Position numbers and translations under genes: made by a program. This document shows positions 26,222 to 34,971 of a DNA stretch of 64,000 bases, in pieces. Position 1 is the first letter of the stretch; every line of letters starts with the position of its first letter. Below the pieces are notes generated by a model. It searched no databases, was not told the origin of the DNA, and saw nothing but the letters and a program-made list of their open reading frames with translations. The stretch covers positions 62,001 to 126,000 of the forward strand of contig NZ_FNHS01000008.1 of the NCBI RefSeq assembly GCF_900103445.1, written 5' to 3'. The stretch comes from Methylobacterium phyllostachyos. GTDB lineage: Bacteria > Pseudomonadota > Alphaproteobacteria > Rhizobiales > Beijerinckiaceae.

Positions 26222-27010
26222 TTAGCGGATGCCCTTCGAGACCGTGCCGGCCATCTCGTCGGCGGCCTGGATTACCTTCGAGTTCATCTCGAACGCCCGC
26301 TGGGCCGAGATCAGGTTCGTGATCTCCTTGACCGGATCGACGTTCGACATCTCCAGATAGCCCTGCTGGACCTTGCCGAAGCCCGGATCGGCGGCGAAGC
26401 CCGTCACCGGCAGGCCGGAGGCCGCCGTCTCGCGGTACAGGCCGTTGCCCAGGGGCTCGAGTCCGGCCTCGTTGGTGAAGTTGGCGAGCTGCAGCTGGCC
26501 GATCGTCTGCGGCAGCTGCTGCCCGTCGACCTTGACCATCACTTGGCCGGTCTCGTTGATCACCACGTCGACGGCGTTCTGCGGGATGATGATCGCCGGA
26601 TCGACGCTGTAGCCCTCGGCCGTGACCAGGCGTCCGTCGGCGTTCTTGTTGAAGGAGCCGGCCCGGGTGTAGTTGATCTCGCCGTTGGGCATCGTGACCT
26701 GGAACCAGCCGCGGCCGTTGATCGCGAGATCGAGGGAATTCGTCGTGTTGGTCAGCGGGCCCTGCCGGTGCAGGTTGCGGATCGCGGTGTTGCGCACGCC
26801 GAGGCCCAGCATGGCGCCCTCGGGAACCGCCCCCTCGCCGGTCTGGATCGGGACGCCCGCGGGCCGCTCTGCTTGGTAGATCAGGTCCTTGAACTCGGCG
26901 CGCCCCGCCTTGAACGCCGTCGTGTTCAGGTTCGAGATGTTGTTGGCAATCACTTCGACGTTCAGCTGCTGGGCGTTCATGCCCGTGGCCGCGATGGCGA
27001 GCGCTCTCAT
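26222..27010 (-). CDS. flgG: Flagellar distal rod protein FlgG
   Basis: A 262-residue rod/hook-family protein. The N-terminal motif [20 protein letters not shown] and [20 protein letters not shown], the middle [20 protein letters not shown] and the C-terminus [20 protein letters not shown] with [17 protein letters not shown] are diagnostic. The length of 262 residues fits FlgG. It is exported and forms the distal rod. It lies between fliE and flgA in one operon. Confidence 0.97.
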   Translation of the reverse strand: MRALAIAATGMNAQQLNVEVIANNISNLNTTAFKAGRAEFKDLIYQAERPAGVPIQTGEGAVPEGAMLGLGVRNTAIRNLHRQGPLTNTTNSLDLAINGRGWFQVTMPNGEINYTRAGSFNKNADGRLVTAEGYSVDPAIIIPQNAVDVVINETGQVMVKVDGQQLPQTIGQLQLANFTNEAGLEPLGNGLYRETAASGLPVTGFAADPGFGKVQQGYLEMSNVDPVKEITNLISAQRAFEMNSKVIQAADEMAGTVSKGIR

Positions 27011-27070
27011 GATCAGGTCCTTGGGCCGGAGAGGGGGAGGCGATTCGTGTTCGGTGTCCGTGCCGCCGCG

Positions 27071-27409
27071 TCAGATCGCCATGCGGACGATTTCCAGGTA
27101 GGCGGCGACGACCTTGTCGCGGATCGCCACCGCGGTCTGGAGCGTCTGCTCCGCCGACATGACCGCCTCCACCACCGATTGGGCGGAGGCCTTGCCCTGG
27201 ATCCCCGAGATCGCGGCCGCCTCGCCGGTCTTCACGGTGTCCCGCATCTGGCCGGCGACCTGGCTCATCAGATCGCCGAAGGTCGCGGCGCCCGCCGCGG
27301 GGGCCGTCTGCCGGACGTCAGGCAGGGCCAAGCCGAATTCGCCGGATCCGAAGATCGAGGCGGTCTTGCCGGACGAGCTTGCGAGGGCTGCGAGAGACTC
27401 GATCATCAC
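27071..27409 (-). CDS. fliE: Rod-base protein FliE
   Basis: A 112-residue protein ending in AMSAEQTLQTAVAIRDKVVA-like sequence (VMSAEQTLQTAVAIRDKVVA then AYLEIVRMAI), which is the conserved FliE C-terminus. An FGDLMSQVAGQMRDTVKTGE segment precedes it. FliE joins the MS-ring and the export gate to the rod. It overlaps flgC by four bases. Confidence 0.95.
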   Translation of the reverse strand: MMIESLAALASSSGKTASIFGSGEFGLALPDVRQTAPAAGAATFGDLMSQVAGQMRDTVKTGEAAAISGIQGKASAQSVVEAVMSAEQTLQTAVAIRDKVVAAYLEIVRMAI

Positions 27410-27822
27410 GGCCTCAGGAGGTCGATGATGCTGGCGACCATCGAGCGGGTCTGCTTGATCATCTGCAGATTGGCCTCATAGGAGCGGTTCGCCTCCCGCA
27501 TGTCGGCCATCTCGATCAGCATGTTCACGTTCGGCAGCTTGACGTTGCCGTTCTGGTCGGCCGCGGGATTCCCGGGATCGTACTCCACCTTGAACGGCGC
27601 CGTGTCCTCGCCGATCTGACGGACCGCTACGGCCGCGGTCCCCGAGGCCCGGTCGAGGGCGGTGCGGAACGTGATCGTCTTGCGGGTATAGGGATCCGAG
27701 CCGGCGGTCTGTCCCGTCGACTGGGCGTTGGCGATGTTCTCGGCGATGACGCGCATGCGCTCGGATTGCGCGCCCATGCCGGAGCCCGCGATCCGCGAGG
27801 AGGCTGCCAGGGGATCGATCAT
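27406..27822 (-). CDS. flgC: Proximal rod protein FlgC
   Basis: A 138-residue rod protein with the N-terminal SSRIAGSGMGAQSERMRVIA and ENIANAQSTGQTAGSDPYTR. The C-terminus is LPNVNMLIEMADMREANRSY followed by EANLQMIKQTRSMVASIIDL. Size and motifs are those of FlgC. It overlaps flgB upstream and fliE downstream by four bases each, so translation is coupled. Confidence 0.97.
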   Translation of the reverse strand: MIDPLAASSRIAGSGMGAQSERMRVIAENIANAQSTGQTAGSDPYTRKTITFRTALDRASGTAAVAVRQIGEDTAPFKVEYDPGNPAADQNGNVKLPNVNMLIEMADMREANRSYEANLQMIKQTRSMVASIIDLLRP

Positions 27823-28205
27823 TGGCCGGACTTCACGCTCAGGGCCAGCATCCGGTTGAACGACTTGACCACGCCGCTGTTCAGGGCCTGGTCCCGGCTC
27901 ACCTCGCCGGCCTTCATCAGCTGCTCCTCGATATTCACCGAGTTGCCGGAATGCACGACGTCCCAGCCGTCCGAGGCGGTCGCGCGGGCCGGCCGCGCGG
28001 CCGGCCCGTCGAGTTCCAGGTGGCCGGCATGCGTCGCCGCCATCGACAAGGCCGTCTTGTTCAGCACGTCCCGGAACGGGGTCACGTCCCGGGCCTGGTA
28101 GCCAGGGGTGTTGGCGTTCGCGACGTTGCCCGAGATCACGGCTTGGCGTGCCGCGAGATGCTGCAGCTGCCGGGATGCGAGGTTGAACAGGAAGATCGGG
28201 TTCAT
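27819..28205 (-). CDS. flgB: Proximal rod protein FlgB
   Basis: A 128-residue protein from the ATG at 28205 (MNPIFLFNLASRQLQHLAAR, then QAVISGNVANANTPGYQARD). The C-terminal half NSVNIEEQLMKAGEVSRDQA with LNSGVVKSFNRML is typical of FlgB. A longer open frame to 28403 exists, but its extra residues look non-coding. It is the first rod gene of this operon and follows ftcR by 225 bases. Confidence 0.96.
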   Translation of the reverse strand: MNPIFLFNLASRQLQHLAARQAVISGNVANANTPGYQARDVTPFRDVLNKTALSMAATHAGHLELDGPAARPARATASDGWDVVHSGNSVNIEEQLMKAGEVSRDQALNSGVVKSFNRMLALSVKSGQ

Positions 28206-28430
28206 GGTCTGTCGGCTTTCCGGCTTGGCAAGGACGGCGGCAGGGCAGTTCCGAAGGCTTGGGAACACAGCCCTGGCCGCTGAGTTGGTTTGACGGTCCG
28301 CTCCAGCGTGACAGGTGTCTGTCGGCGGATCTTTGCGCGGGCTGTCTTGTCCGAAGCTTGCGGCGGCGCGCCGCCGGCCCTGGCCCTCCCGAATCCCGTG
28401 CAATACGGTCCGTGAAGTGCGTCGGTCCGG

Positions 28431-29114
28431 TCAGCTCACGAAGGCGTAGCCGAGGTAGCGCCGGACCTCGATCGGATCGAAGCTCAGCTTCTGCCGGAGC
28501 TTTTTCCGGAGCTTGCTGATATGACCTTCGATCACGCTCTCATCCACGTCGTCCGTGAAGGCGCCGTAGACCGCGTTGAACACCTGTTCCTTGGTCATCC
28601 GGCGCCCGCGGTTGCGGACCAGGAATTCGAGGATCTGACGCTCGCGGCGCGGCAGGGCGATCTTCTCCCCGTCGATGTCGGGGTCGCGACCGTCGAAATA
28701 CACCTTCAGCCGCGCGGTCCGGTCCGCCACGGCCGTGTCCTTGTCGGCCTCGCGCTGCGTGCGCCGCCAGACGGCCTCGGTCCGGGCGAGGATTTCCCGG
28801 ACATGGACCGGTTTGCGGACCACGTCGTCGATGCCGGACCGGAAGAGCTGCAGCGTCTCCGTCAGGCATCGGGTCTCGATCATCGCGATGATCGGCGCCC
28901 GGGACCGCCTCTGGATCAGCTCCGGCCAATCGGCGCGTTGCTCGCACTCGCCCAGGAGGAATCCCTGGACCGCATCGAGGTCGTTCGTGGGTGCGGTCTG
29001 CAGCCAGTCTTCGAAATCGGATGACACTAAACCGACCGAAGATACGCCCTCTCTAAAGAAATTGGCGACGTATCCGTCTCTAACAATCGGTCTCTCGTCG
29101 ACAATGACGTACAT
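28431..29114 (-). CDS. ftcR: Flagellar regulator FtcR, atypical response regulator
   Basis: A 227-residue OmpR-type protein. The receiver domain (1-115) begins MYVIVDERPIVRDGYVANFF and keeps the late FRSGIDDVVRKPVHVREILA block, but where the phosphorylated Asp should be the sequence reads LDAVQGFLLGE with no standard acceptor. The C-terminal winged helix (about 140-227) ends in VIEGHISKLRKKLRQKLSFD and EVRRYLGYAFVS. FtcR of Brucella, and Rem of Sinorhizobium, are master activators of flagellar genes with similarly atypical receivers. I chose the ATG at 29114; a GTG at 29120 is also possible because AAGGAG lies just upstream. Confidence 0.93.
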   Translation of the reverse strand: MYVIVDERPIVRDGYVANFFREGVSSVGLVSSDFEDWLQTAPTNDLDAVQGFLLGECEQRADWPELIQRRSRAPIIAMIETRCLTETLQLFRSGIDDVVRKPVHVREILARTEAVWRRTQREADKDTAVADRTARLKVYFDGRDPDIDGEKIALPRRERQILEFLVRNRGRRMTKEQVFNAVYGAFTDDVDESVIEGHISKLRKKLRQKLSFDPIEVRRYLGYAFVS

Positions 29115-29428
29115 TGTCACCAGACTCCTTCCGTTATGGCTCGTGTTGCTTGGTCGATAATGCTGTTAACGAGAGAAATCTTAACTCCACGCTTACGGTG
29201 ACCCAAGGAGATGAATGGGTCAAGAATTTGTCCAACACTCAAGATCGTGTTCTGGAGTGAAGAGCCGGAGAAAAATTCAGATTTTCTGTCGATCTTGATG
29301 TCAGTTTGATACAAATTTTACGGACATACATTGACCATCGACAACTGAACTTCGGCATGCTGCGGTATCCCCGTGATGGTCACCTGCCGATATGGCCGAG
29401 GCCGATCCTGCGAGAATTGTCGGATCCG
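29115..29428. other. Divergent regulatory region, ftcR and heparinase-like gene
   Basis: About 310 bases of notably AT-rich sequence. It must contain the ftcR promoter reading left and the promoter of the rightward gene. TTAAC half-sites occur near 29164 and 29180, but their spacing (11 bases) does not match the CtrA consensus of seven, so I do not call a CtrA box. Confidence 0.4.
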
Positions 29429-32086
29429 ATGCACGAACACCACGCTTCCGCGCCCGCATCGGTGCGGGCGGACCCCGGCGCCACGCTTCCCGCCGCGGAT
29501 TGCCTCGTCGGCAACAGGAATCGCTGGTCCCGGGCGGTCCTCGCGTTCCCCGGCCTGACCCCGGACACGTGGTATGAGTTCAGCGCATGCGTGCTCTGTG
29601 CGGATGCCGAGGCGGCCCCGGGGGCCAAGGATTTCGCGGCGATCGGCTTCGCCTTCCTGGCCCAGGACCGATCCGAGGTCGATTTCGCCCATGTCCCGGG
29701 CCTGGGCCGGACCTCGATGGATGCGCACGGGGACTGGCTGGCCGGGCCCGGCGCAGCCGGCCAGGCCACCGGCCAAGCCACCGCTCAGAGCGCGCGTGCC
29801 CTCCCCGTCCGCCGCCGCTTCTACCTTCCGGCGCCGGCCGCGGAGGTGACGGTCGTCATCCGGAGCTGGCGCAACACGCAGCCGTTCCGGATCCTCGATC
29901 CGGAGATCCGGCCGGCGGGGCCCGTGGCGCCGGATTCGGCCGGATCGCCCCGGCTGAGGCGGGACGGCCGGATCCCCCTCGGTCCCAAGCCAGTCTGGTT
30001 CCGGCACGGCCTCGTCCCGGGGCGCCCGCTCGTCTTCAAGGGCCAGATGCTCGCCCGGGGCCGGACGGAGGGCGCGCTCGCGCGAATCGCCTTCCGGGAC
30101 GCCCGGGGCGTTCCGATCCCGCCCCCCTATCCCGACACGCTGGCGACGCTGTCGATTCCCGCCTTCCTGGATATCCCGGTCCATCGCCAAGCCTATCGCT
30201 TCACCCTGAAGGTCACCCCGCCGCCATCCGCCGCGACGCTGGAGATCGGGTTCGCCGTCTGGGAAGCGGGCGCGGAGCTCGCGCTGGCCGGCGTGCCGGA
30301 GGTCCTGCTCGACGACGATCTGCGGCTGGCGGACTTGATCGACGGTCTGGCGGACGAGGCGGATCCGGGCGCGGGGGCGTTCCTGGCGCGGCTGATCGGC
30401 CGTCTCGGGGGACCCCAGGCGGGGAGCGGCGGCGCCGCGCCGTCGATCCGGCCCTTCCTCGATCCGGCAGCCCTGGCGCAGCGGCCCTCCCCGCTGCGCG
30501 GTTTCACACGCCTACGCGACGGGCCCGACGCCTGCAGCCTCGTCGGCGGGGCGATCCGGATCGCACCGCACCCGGCCTGGACCCTGCCGGATGCGCCGGA
30601 CTGGGCGGCCGACCCGTTCCGATCGCAGGCGTGGCGCCTTGCGTTCCAGTCCCTGACCTGGGCCTGCGCCGCCGCAGAGAGCCCGGATCGCGAGACCCGC
30701 GACCGCGCGGTCGCGGCCGCGCTCTCCTGGTCCCGCGCCAATCCCTGGGGCCGGCCGGCGGACGGGCTGAGCCTGCATCCCGCCTGCATGGCCCTGCGCC
30801 TGGAGGCGCTGCTGGGTCTGCTCGCCACCGCGGCGCAGGATTCGGCGGACGGCGCCGCCGTCGAGACCCTGGGGGGCGAAGTCGTTCGGCACGCCGCGGC
30901 GCTCGCCGAGATCCTCGCCCAGCACACGGTGTCGGGCTCGCCGCTGGAGGTTCAGGTCGGCGCCGCGCTGCTGTCGGTGGGCCTCGCCCTTCCGGCCTTC
31001 CCGCTGGCCCGGCACTGGACAGGCCTCGCGACGTTCGCCCTGCGGCGCGGCATCGAGGCGCTGATCGATCCCAAGGGCGGCATCGCGGAGCCCTCGTATC
31101 ACCGCAGCCTGGAAATCCTCACCCTCGCCCTCGTCCTCATGCCCGTCCTCAACGCCCGGCCGGACCTCGCCGCCCTGGCGGGATTCCTGGATGAGCGGGT
31201 CCCCAAGGCCTGGGCCGGTCTCGCCGCCCTGTTCGAGCCGGACGGCGCCCTCCCCCCGTTCGACGACGCGCCCGACCATCCCGACCGCATCGGCTGGCTG
31301 AAGCGGCTGGCCGCCTCGCAGGTGCGGCCCGCGCCCGCGTCCCCGCCCGCATCGCCGTCCGCACCGGCGGGGGGCGCCGCGCCCATTCCCGTCCGGGCAG
31401 CCCGGTCCGGCGTCCTCAGCCTGCGTCGGCCGGACGAAGGAACGGGCTGGTCGGCATTCACGTCCGACTTCTCCGAGCAGGTCCATCCGCAGGACCATCG
31501 GGACTGCACGTCCTTCACCTACGCGTCGGGCGGGCTGCGCTGGATCACGGAGGTGGAAGGCCGGCATCTGCCGGCGGCACGGGCGCACAACGTCGCCGTA
31601 CCGGATGGCCGCGAGCCGGGCGCCGGTGCGGGCTTCGCCCGGGCCCCCATCCGCCTGGGCGACGCCGTCCTGCACTGCCTCGAGACCAACGTTCACGGGG
31701 CGGACTACCGGCACGTCCGGGCCTTCGTGCTGCTTGAGGATCTCTCCGGCCTCGCCGTCCTCGACGGGTTCGCGACCGGGGATCGCCCGCTCGCGGTCGA
31801 AGGCTTCCTGCATTTCGACGCCGCGATCATGGTCGCCCTCGACGCGTCCCGGCGCGTCTTCGCCCTGCACGGCGAGCGGCGGCTGCACATCGTGCCTCAT
31901 GCGATCGCCGGCCGATTCGGTGACGTCGCGGTGTGCCGTGGCCGGGCCGGGCCCAGCCTGCGCTACGGCCTCTCGGGGTTGCGGAGCGTGGCCGGCGGTC
32001 TGTTGATCGCCACGTCCCCCGAGAGCCTGGCCCAGCTCGCCGGCGCGGTCGAGGCGGAGGCAATCCGGCGCGCCTTCGCGCACTGA
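29429..32086 (+). CDS. Heparinase II/III-like protein inside the flagellar locus
   Basis: An 885-residue protein if started at the ATG at 29429 (an ATG at 29357 is also possible; neither has a strong ribosome site). No clear signal peptide is seen. The N-terminal 270 residues look beta-rich. An all-helical stretch (about 380-610) contains GGIAEPSYHRSLEILTLALV with P555-S556-Y557-H558, the Tyr-His motif of heparinase II/III-type lyases. The C-terminal beta region has VHPQDHRDCTSFTYASGGLR (D689-H690), resembling the H-x-D region of the same families. Such enzymes cleave uronic-acid-containing glycans by beta-elimination. Location between two blocks of flagellar genes suggests a link to motility, surface polysaccharide or flagellin glycans, but this is speculative. 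Confidence 0.85.
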   Translation: MHEHHASAPASVRADPGATLPAADCLVGNRNRWSRAVLAFPGLTPDTWYEFSACVLCADAEAAPGAKDFAAIGFAFLAQDRSEVDFAHVPGLGRTSMDAHGDWLAGPGAAGQATGQATAQSARALPVRRRFYLPAPAAEVTVVIRSWRNTQPFRILDPEIRPAGPVAPDSAGSPRLRRDGRIPLGPKPVWFRHGLVPGRPLVFKGQMLARGRTEGALARIAFRDARGVPIPPPYPDTLATLSIPAFLDIPVHRQAYRFTLKVTPPPSAATLEIGFAVWEAGAELALAGVPEVLLDDDLRLADLIDGLADEADPGAGAFLARLIGRLGGPQAGSGGAAPSIRPFLDPAALAQRPSPLRGFTRLRDGPDACSLVGGAIRIAPHPAWTLPDAPDWAADPFRSQAWRLAFQSLTWACAAAESPDRETRDRAVAAALSWSRANPWGRPADGLSLHPACMALRLEALLGLLATAAQDSADGAAVETLGGEVVRHAAALAEILAQHTVSGSPLEVQVGAALLSVGLALPAFPLARHWTGLATFALRRGIEALIDPKGGIAEPSYHRSLEILTLALVLMPVLNARPDLAALAGFLDERVPKAWAGLAALFEPDGALPPFDDAPDHPDRIGWLKRLAASQVRPAPASPPASPSAPAGGAAPIPVRAARSGVLSLRRPDEGTGWSAFTSDFSEQVHPQDHRDCTSFTYASGGLRWITEVEGRHLPAARAHNVAVPDGREPGAGAGFARAPIRLGDAVLHCLETNVHGADYRHVRAFVLLEDLSGLAVLDGFATGDRPLAVEGFLHFDAAIMVALDASRRVFALHGERRLHIVPHAIAGRFGDVAVCRGRAGPSLRYGLSGLRSVAGGLLIATSPESLAQLAGAVEAEAIRRAFAH

Positions 32087-32398
32087 CCGGCCCGCAAGCG
32101 GGCTTTGGCGCCATGCCCGATCGCGTTGCGATCGAGCCTGGCGCGAGGCCCTTGTTTCGGCTCGCCCCCTTGCGCCGAAGCGGCGTCCGCTTCGGCGGAG
32201 GGCATCCAGGTTGGGACGACACGCAAGCGCGTCGCTGCCAGGCGCGCGAGGGCAATCCGGTGTCGCGCTGCCCTGGGTCGCTTCGCTGCGCTCGTGGTGA
32301 CGCAGGCCGCCGAACGCGGTGGAAAGGGGCCGGGCTCGAGCGCTCGGGACACCCTATCCGGACCGGCGATCGCGGCGAAACGAGACGAAACGGAGCCC
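32087..32398. other. Convergent intergenic region with hairpins
   Basis: Between two convergent genes. CGATCGC/GCGATCG form a hairpin at 32118-32134. CGCCGAAGCGG/CCGCTTCGGCG form a perfect 11-pair stem with a three-base loop at 32173-32197. Neither has a long T run; both could still stop transcription from either side. Confidence 0.55.
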
Positions 32399-32848
32399 TT
32401 AGCTCCGGATGTCCTTCTTGGTCACGAAGTTGAAGTTCTCGACCATCACGTCCTTGACCACCTCGGAGCCCAGGCGCTCGTTGACCCGACGCCTGATCTC
32501 CTCAAGACGCTTGTTGATGTCGTATTTCTTGAGATTGCGAAAATCGAGATCGCCGTCGCTGTAGATCTGCCGGAACGACTCGTCCGCCACGAACGGCGCC
32601 GGCGTGACGCCCATGCCCTTGAGCAGGTGCGAATCGGCCGTGAAGATCATCGTGGCCATGACGTAACCCTGGACGTTGCCCTCCGCGATGATCGGGATGC
32701 TGAGGGGCTTCAGCTTCTGGTAGGTCAGACCCTCCAGATATTCCTCGGCCTTCGGCTTGGGCAGGGCCGGCATCCAGGTGATCACCGCGAAGCTGGACAG
32801 GGCCGTGATCGCGCAGATCCAGAGGCCGGTGATGACGATCCGGGCCAC
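32399..32848 (-). CDS. Membrane-anchored flagellar-locus protein with a FliL-like C-terminus
   Basis: A 149-residue protein with one N-terminal membrane helix (IVITGLWICAITALSSFAVI) and a soluble periplasmic domain. The ending EEIRRRVNERLGSEVVKDVM with VENFNFVTKKDIRS resembles the terminal strand of FliL (helix, then VEDVLF-like strand). True FliL is encoded at 22516-22995, so this may be a divergent second FliL-type protein. It closes the leftward operon that starts at 46279, next to flgN-like and flgJ. The functional call is tentative, but the reading frame is certain from codon use and context. Confidence 0.8.
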   Translation of the reverse strand: MARIVITGLWICAITALSSFAVITWMPALPKPKAEEYLEGLTYQKLKPLSIPIIAEGNVQGYVMATMIFTADSHLLKGMGVTPAPFVADESFRQIYSDGDLDFRNLKKYDINKRLEEIRRRVNERLGSEVVKDVMVENFNFVTKKDIRS

Positions 32849-32854
32849 GGGCGG

Positions 32855-33190
32855 TCACTCCTGATAGCGTAGGGCGGCGGAGTAGGTGCCGTCGGATTCG
32901 GCGCTCTGGATCATGGTCGAGACGATATCCGAGACCTCCTGCATGGCGCGTAGGTGGATGCCGAGGAGTTCGTGGTTGCGCCGGAGCTTGGCGCGGACCC
33001 GCTCCAGGCAGTCGATCTCAGGGGCGCTGAGCTGCGCCGCGTCGACTGCCCGGCCGAGCCGCGCGAGCTCCACCAGGCTCTGGCTCTTGCGCCGGTTGAA
33101 ATCGTCCTGGTCCTGCAGGTCGTGCGCCGTGAGCGCGGCGGTCTCGGCGTCGATGATCGCTTCGAGGCGGCTCAGGGATGACAGCAGCAT
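32855..33190 (-). CDS. flgN: FlgN-like export chaperone
   Basis: A 111-residue, fully helical protein (LEAIIDAETAALTAHDLQDQ, DDFNRRKSQSLVELARLGRA, then LRRNHELLGIHLRAMQEVSD). Size, helical hairpin character and the position right after flgJ match the FlgN proteins of Rhizobiales. FlgN chaperones the hook-filament junction proteins FlgK and FlgL, which are encoded upstream in this operon. FlgN sequences are weakly conserved, so the name rests partly on gene order. Confidence 0.75.
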   Translation of the reverse strand: MLLSSLSRLEAIIDAETAALTAHDLQDQDDFNRRKSQSLVELARLGRAVDAAQLSAPEIDCLERVRAKLRRNHELLGIHLRAMQEVSDIVSTMIQSAESDGTYSAALRYQE

Positions 33191-33214
33191 GGTCCGATCC
33201 GTTGAAGAGGAGCC

Positions 33215-33688
33215 TCAGGCCTTCGTCCGGGTGGTCGGCGCGGGCTCGCCGGTCCCCGGATGCGCCTTGTCGATCATCCGGGCGATGCCGATTCCCCCGG
33301 CCTTGGCGAGCTGGCCGCCCAGCTGCTCGGCCAGCATCGACCGCCAGATCGCCCCGGCATTGCCCTTGCCGAACACGGCCGCGGCCCCCTGGGGCAGCAT
33401 CGATTCGACGAAGCTCTGCAGGATGAACGCCTCGAATTGTTGCGCCGGCGTCCCCTTGGGTTTGGGAGCCGCCTGGGTCGCGGCGGTCCGGAAACGCGTC
33501 AACACCGTGTCGGCGCTCGGCTGCGCCATGGCGGGGATGCCGGCCCGCGCGGCCACGGCCTCGCCGAGCGCGTCGGTGAAGGTCGCGGGCGAGCCCTGCG
33601 TCAGCTTGGTCGCCGCGGCCTGATAGCGGGCCGGATCGGCGGCACGTGCCACGTCGAGGACGATGTCGGAGGGCGGTTGGACGCTCAC
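33215..33688 (-). CDS. flgJ: Rod-binding protein FlgJ, single-domain form
   Basis: A 157-residue protein with the rod-binding domain: AQQFEAFILQSFVESMLPQG followed by GNAGAIWRSMLAEQLGGQLA and KAGGIGIARMI (about 80-140). The muramidase domain of enterobacterial FlgJ is absent, as in other alphaproteobacteria. It would cap the growing rod. The separate lytic transglycosylase at 13019-13564 may provide the wall-cutting function. It overlaps the fliJ-like gene by four bases. Confidence 0.92.
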   Translation of the reverse strand: MSVQPPSDIVLDVARAADPARYQAAATKLTQGSPATFTDALGEAVAARAGIPAMAQPSADTVLTRFRTAATQAAPKPKGTPAQQFEAFILQSFVESMLPQGAAAVFGKGNAGAIWRSMLAEQLGGQLAKAGGIGIARMIDKAHPGTGEPAPTTRTKA

Positions 33689-34206
33689 GGCGCACTCGTA
33701 TCCGGATGGGTGGGACCGTGGCCGGTCCGGTCTTCGGGATCGACCGGTCGGGGTGCGGTCGCGGGTCTATCGGGTTCGTCCGCCCCGTTAGCGGGTTTGG
33801 CTGGCGGGAGGCTTGCCACCGGGGCGGCGGCGGCCGACAGCAGGTCGAGCCGCTCGGCCCAATCCTGCTTCTCCCGATGACGCCGGTGCTCGGCTTCGAG
33901 GCGATCGACCCAGTTCTCGGTTCGCTTGTGCTGCGTCGCCCGGTCGAGGAGCTGTTGCGCCGAGACATCCCGCTCCGCCCGCAGCGCCTGCGCGGTCACC
34001 GCGAGGCTCTTCAGGCGGTGGAGCGCTGTCGCGCGAAGCGGCTCGTGGAAGGCCGAGGCCTCGTTGAGCGCGCGAATCAGGTCTGCCTGCGCGGTGTCGG
34101 CCGCCTGGACCCGGCGCTCCAGGCCGGCGAGTTCCTGTTCTGCGCGCTGGCGCATCCGGTCCTGCACGCGCATCAGCCGGGTGGCCCTGCGGAGTCGTGT
34201 CTGCAT
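33685..34206 (-). CDS. FliJ-like coiled-coil protein
   Basis: A 173-residue protein made of long amphipathic helices (RLMRVQDRMRQRAEQELAGL, then ERRVQAADTAQADLIRALNE, and QLLDRATQHKRTENWVDRLE), followed by a proline-rich tail from residue 125. Its length without the tail, coiled-coil nature and place after fliR suit FliJ, the soluble stalk of the FliI export ATPase. FliJ is hard to recognise by sequence, so the assignment is moderate. It overlaps flgJ. Confidence 0.7.
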   Translation of the reverse strand: MQTRLRRATRLMRVQDRMRQRAEQELAGLERRVQAADTAQADLIRALNEASAFHEPLRATALHRLKSLAVTAQALRAERDVSAQQLLDRATQHKRTENWVDRLEAEHRRHREKQDWAERLDLLSAAAAPVASLPPAKPANGADEPDRPATAPRPVDPEDRTGHGPTHPDTSAP

Positions 34207-34218
34207 GGCGGTCCCTCC

Positions 34219-34965
34219 TCAACCCCATTTCAGCCAGTGCTCGTAGACTTGGATGAACTGCGCCAGCATGTCGTTGGACAGGAACATCAGCAGGAGCAGG
34301 CCGCCGAAGAGGACGAAGGGCGTGGCGATGAAGAAGACCGGGATCTGCGGCGTCAACTTGTTGGCGAGCCCCAGGGCAAGGTTCACGATCACCGAGTAGA
34401 TGACGAACGGGCTCGTCACCCGCACCGCCATGACGAAGGCCTCGGTGATCCGGTCGACGAAGCCCGCCAGCATCGGCCCAGCGCCGAACGGGCTCCCGGC
34501 CGGGATGCGGTCGTAGGAGGCGACGAGGCCGCGCAGCAGCTCCCAGTGCAGGTCCAGGGCGAAGACCAGGATCGTCGCGCCCATCAGGATCAGCGAGCCG
34601 GCCAGGGACGCGCCCTCGGTCTCGGCCACCGGGTTGCCCGGAATGCCCCCGAGGCCGATCATCGTCGCCACGCCGGTCGCCAGGGTCTCGAGGGCGAAAT
34701 AGAAGGCCCGGCCGAAGAAGCCGATGGTGAGCCCGGTGAGCGTCTCGCAGCCGATCCACCACAGGGTGTCGGCCGGCGCGGCGTCGCGCAGCTGCGCGCT
34801 GAACTTCGGCAGCAGCAGCGGCGACACCGCGAGGGTCACCGTCAGGGCGATGAACAGGCGGACGCGCTGCGCCACGTGGGTGCTCGACAGGCCCGGGGCG
34901 ACCATCAGGCAGCCGCCGACCCGGCAGAAGATCACGAACACGCCGAGCAGCGTCTCGGGGATCAT
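34219..34965 (-). CDS. fliR: Flagellar export gate protein FliR
   Basis: A 248-residue integral membrane protein with about six hydrophobic segments. VFVIFCRVGGCLMVAPGLSS is the conserved FliR start, and a GVATMIGLGGIPGNPVAETE region and the LTPQIPVFFIATPFVLFGGL segment near the end are also typical. FliR completes the FliP-FliQ-FliR export pore. It lies six bases downstream of flhA in the operon. Confidence 0.97.
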   Translation of the reverse strand: MIPETLLGVFVIFCRVGGCLMVAPGLSSTHVAQRVRLFIALTVTLAVSPLLLPKFSAQLRDAAPADTLWWIGCETLTGLTIGFFGRAFYFALETLATGVATMIGLGGIPGNPVAETEGASLAGSLILMGATILVFALDLHWELLRGLVASYDRIPAGSPFGAGPMLAGFVDRITEAFVMAVRVTSPFVIYSVIVNLALGLANKLTPQIPVFFIATPFVLFGGLLLLMFLSNDMLAQFIQVYEHWLKWG

Positions 34966-34971
34966 CGGGGG

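Noticed and set aside
29160..29190. Possible CtrA box upstream of ftcR
   Set aside because: Two TTAAC half-sites are 11 bases apart instead of seven.
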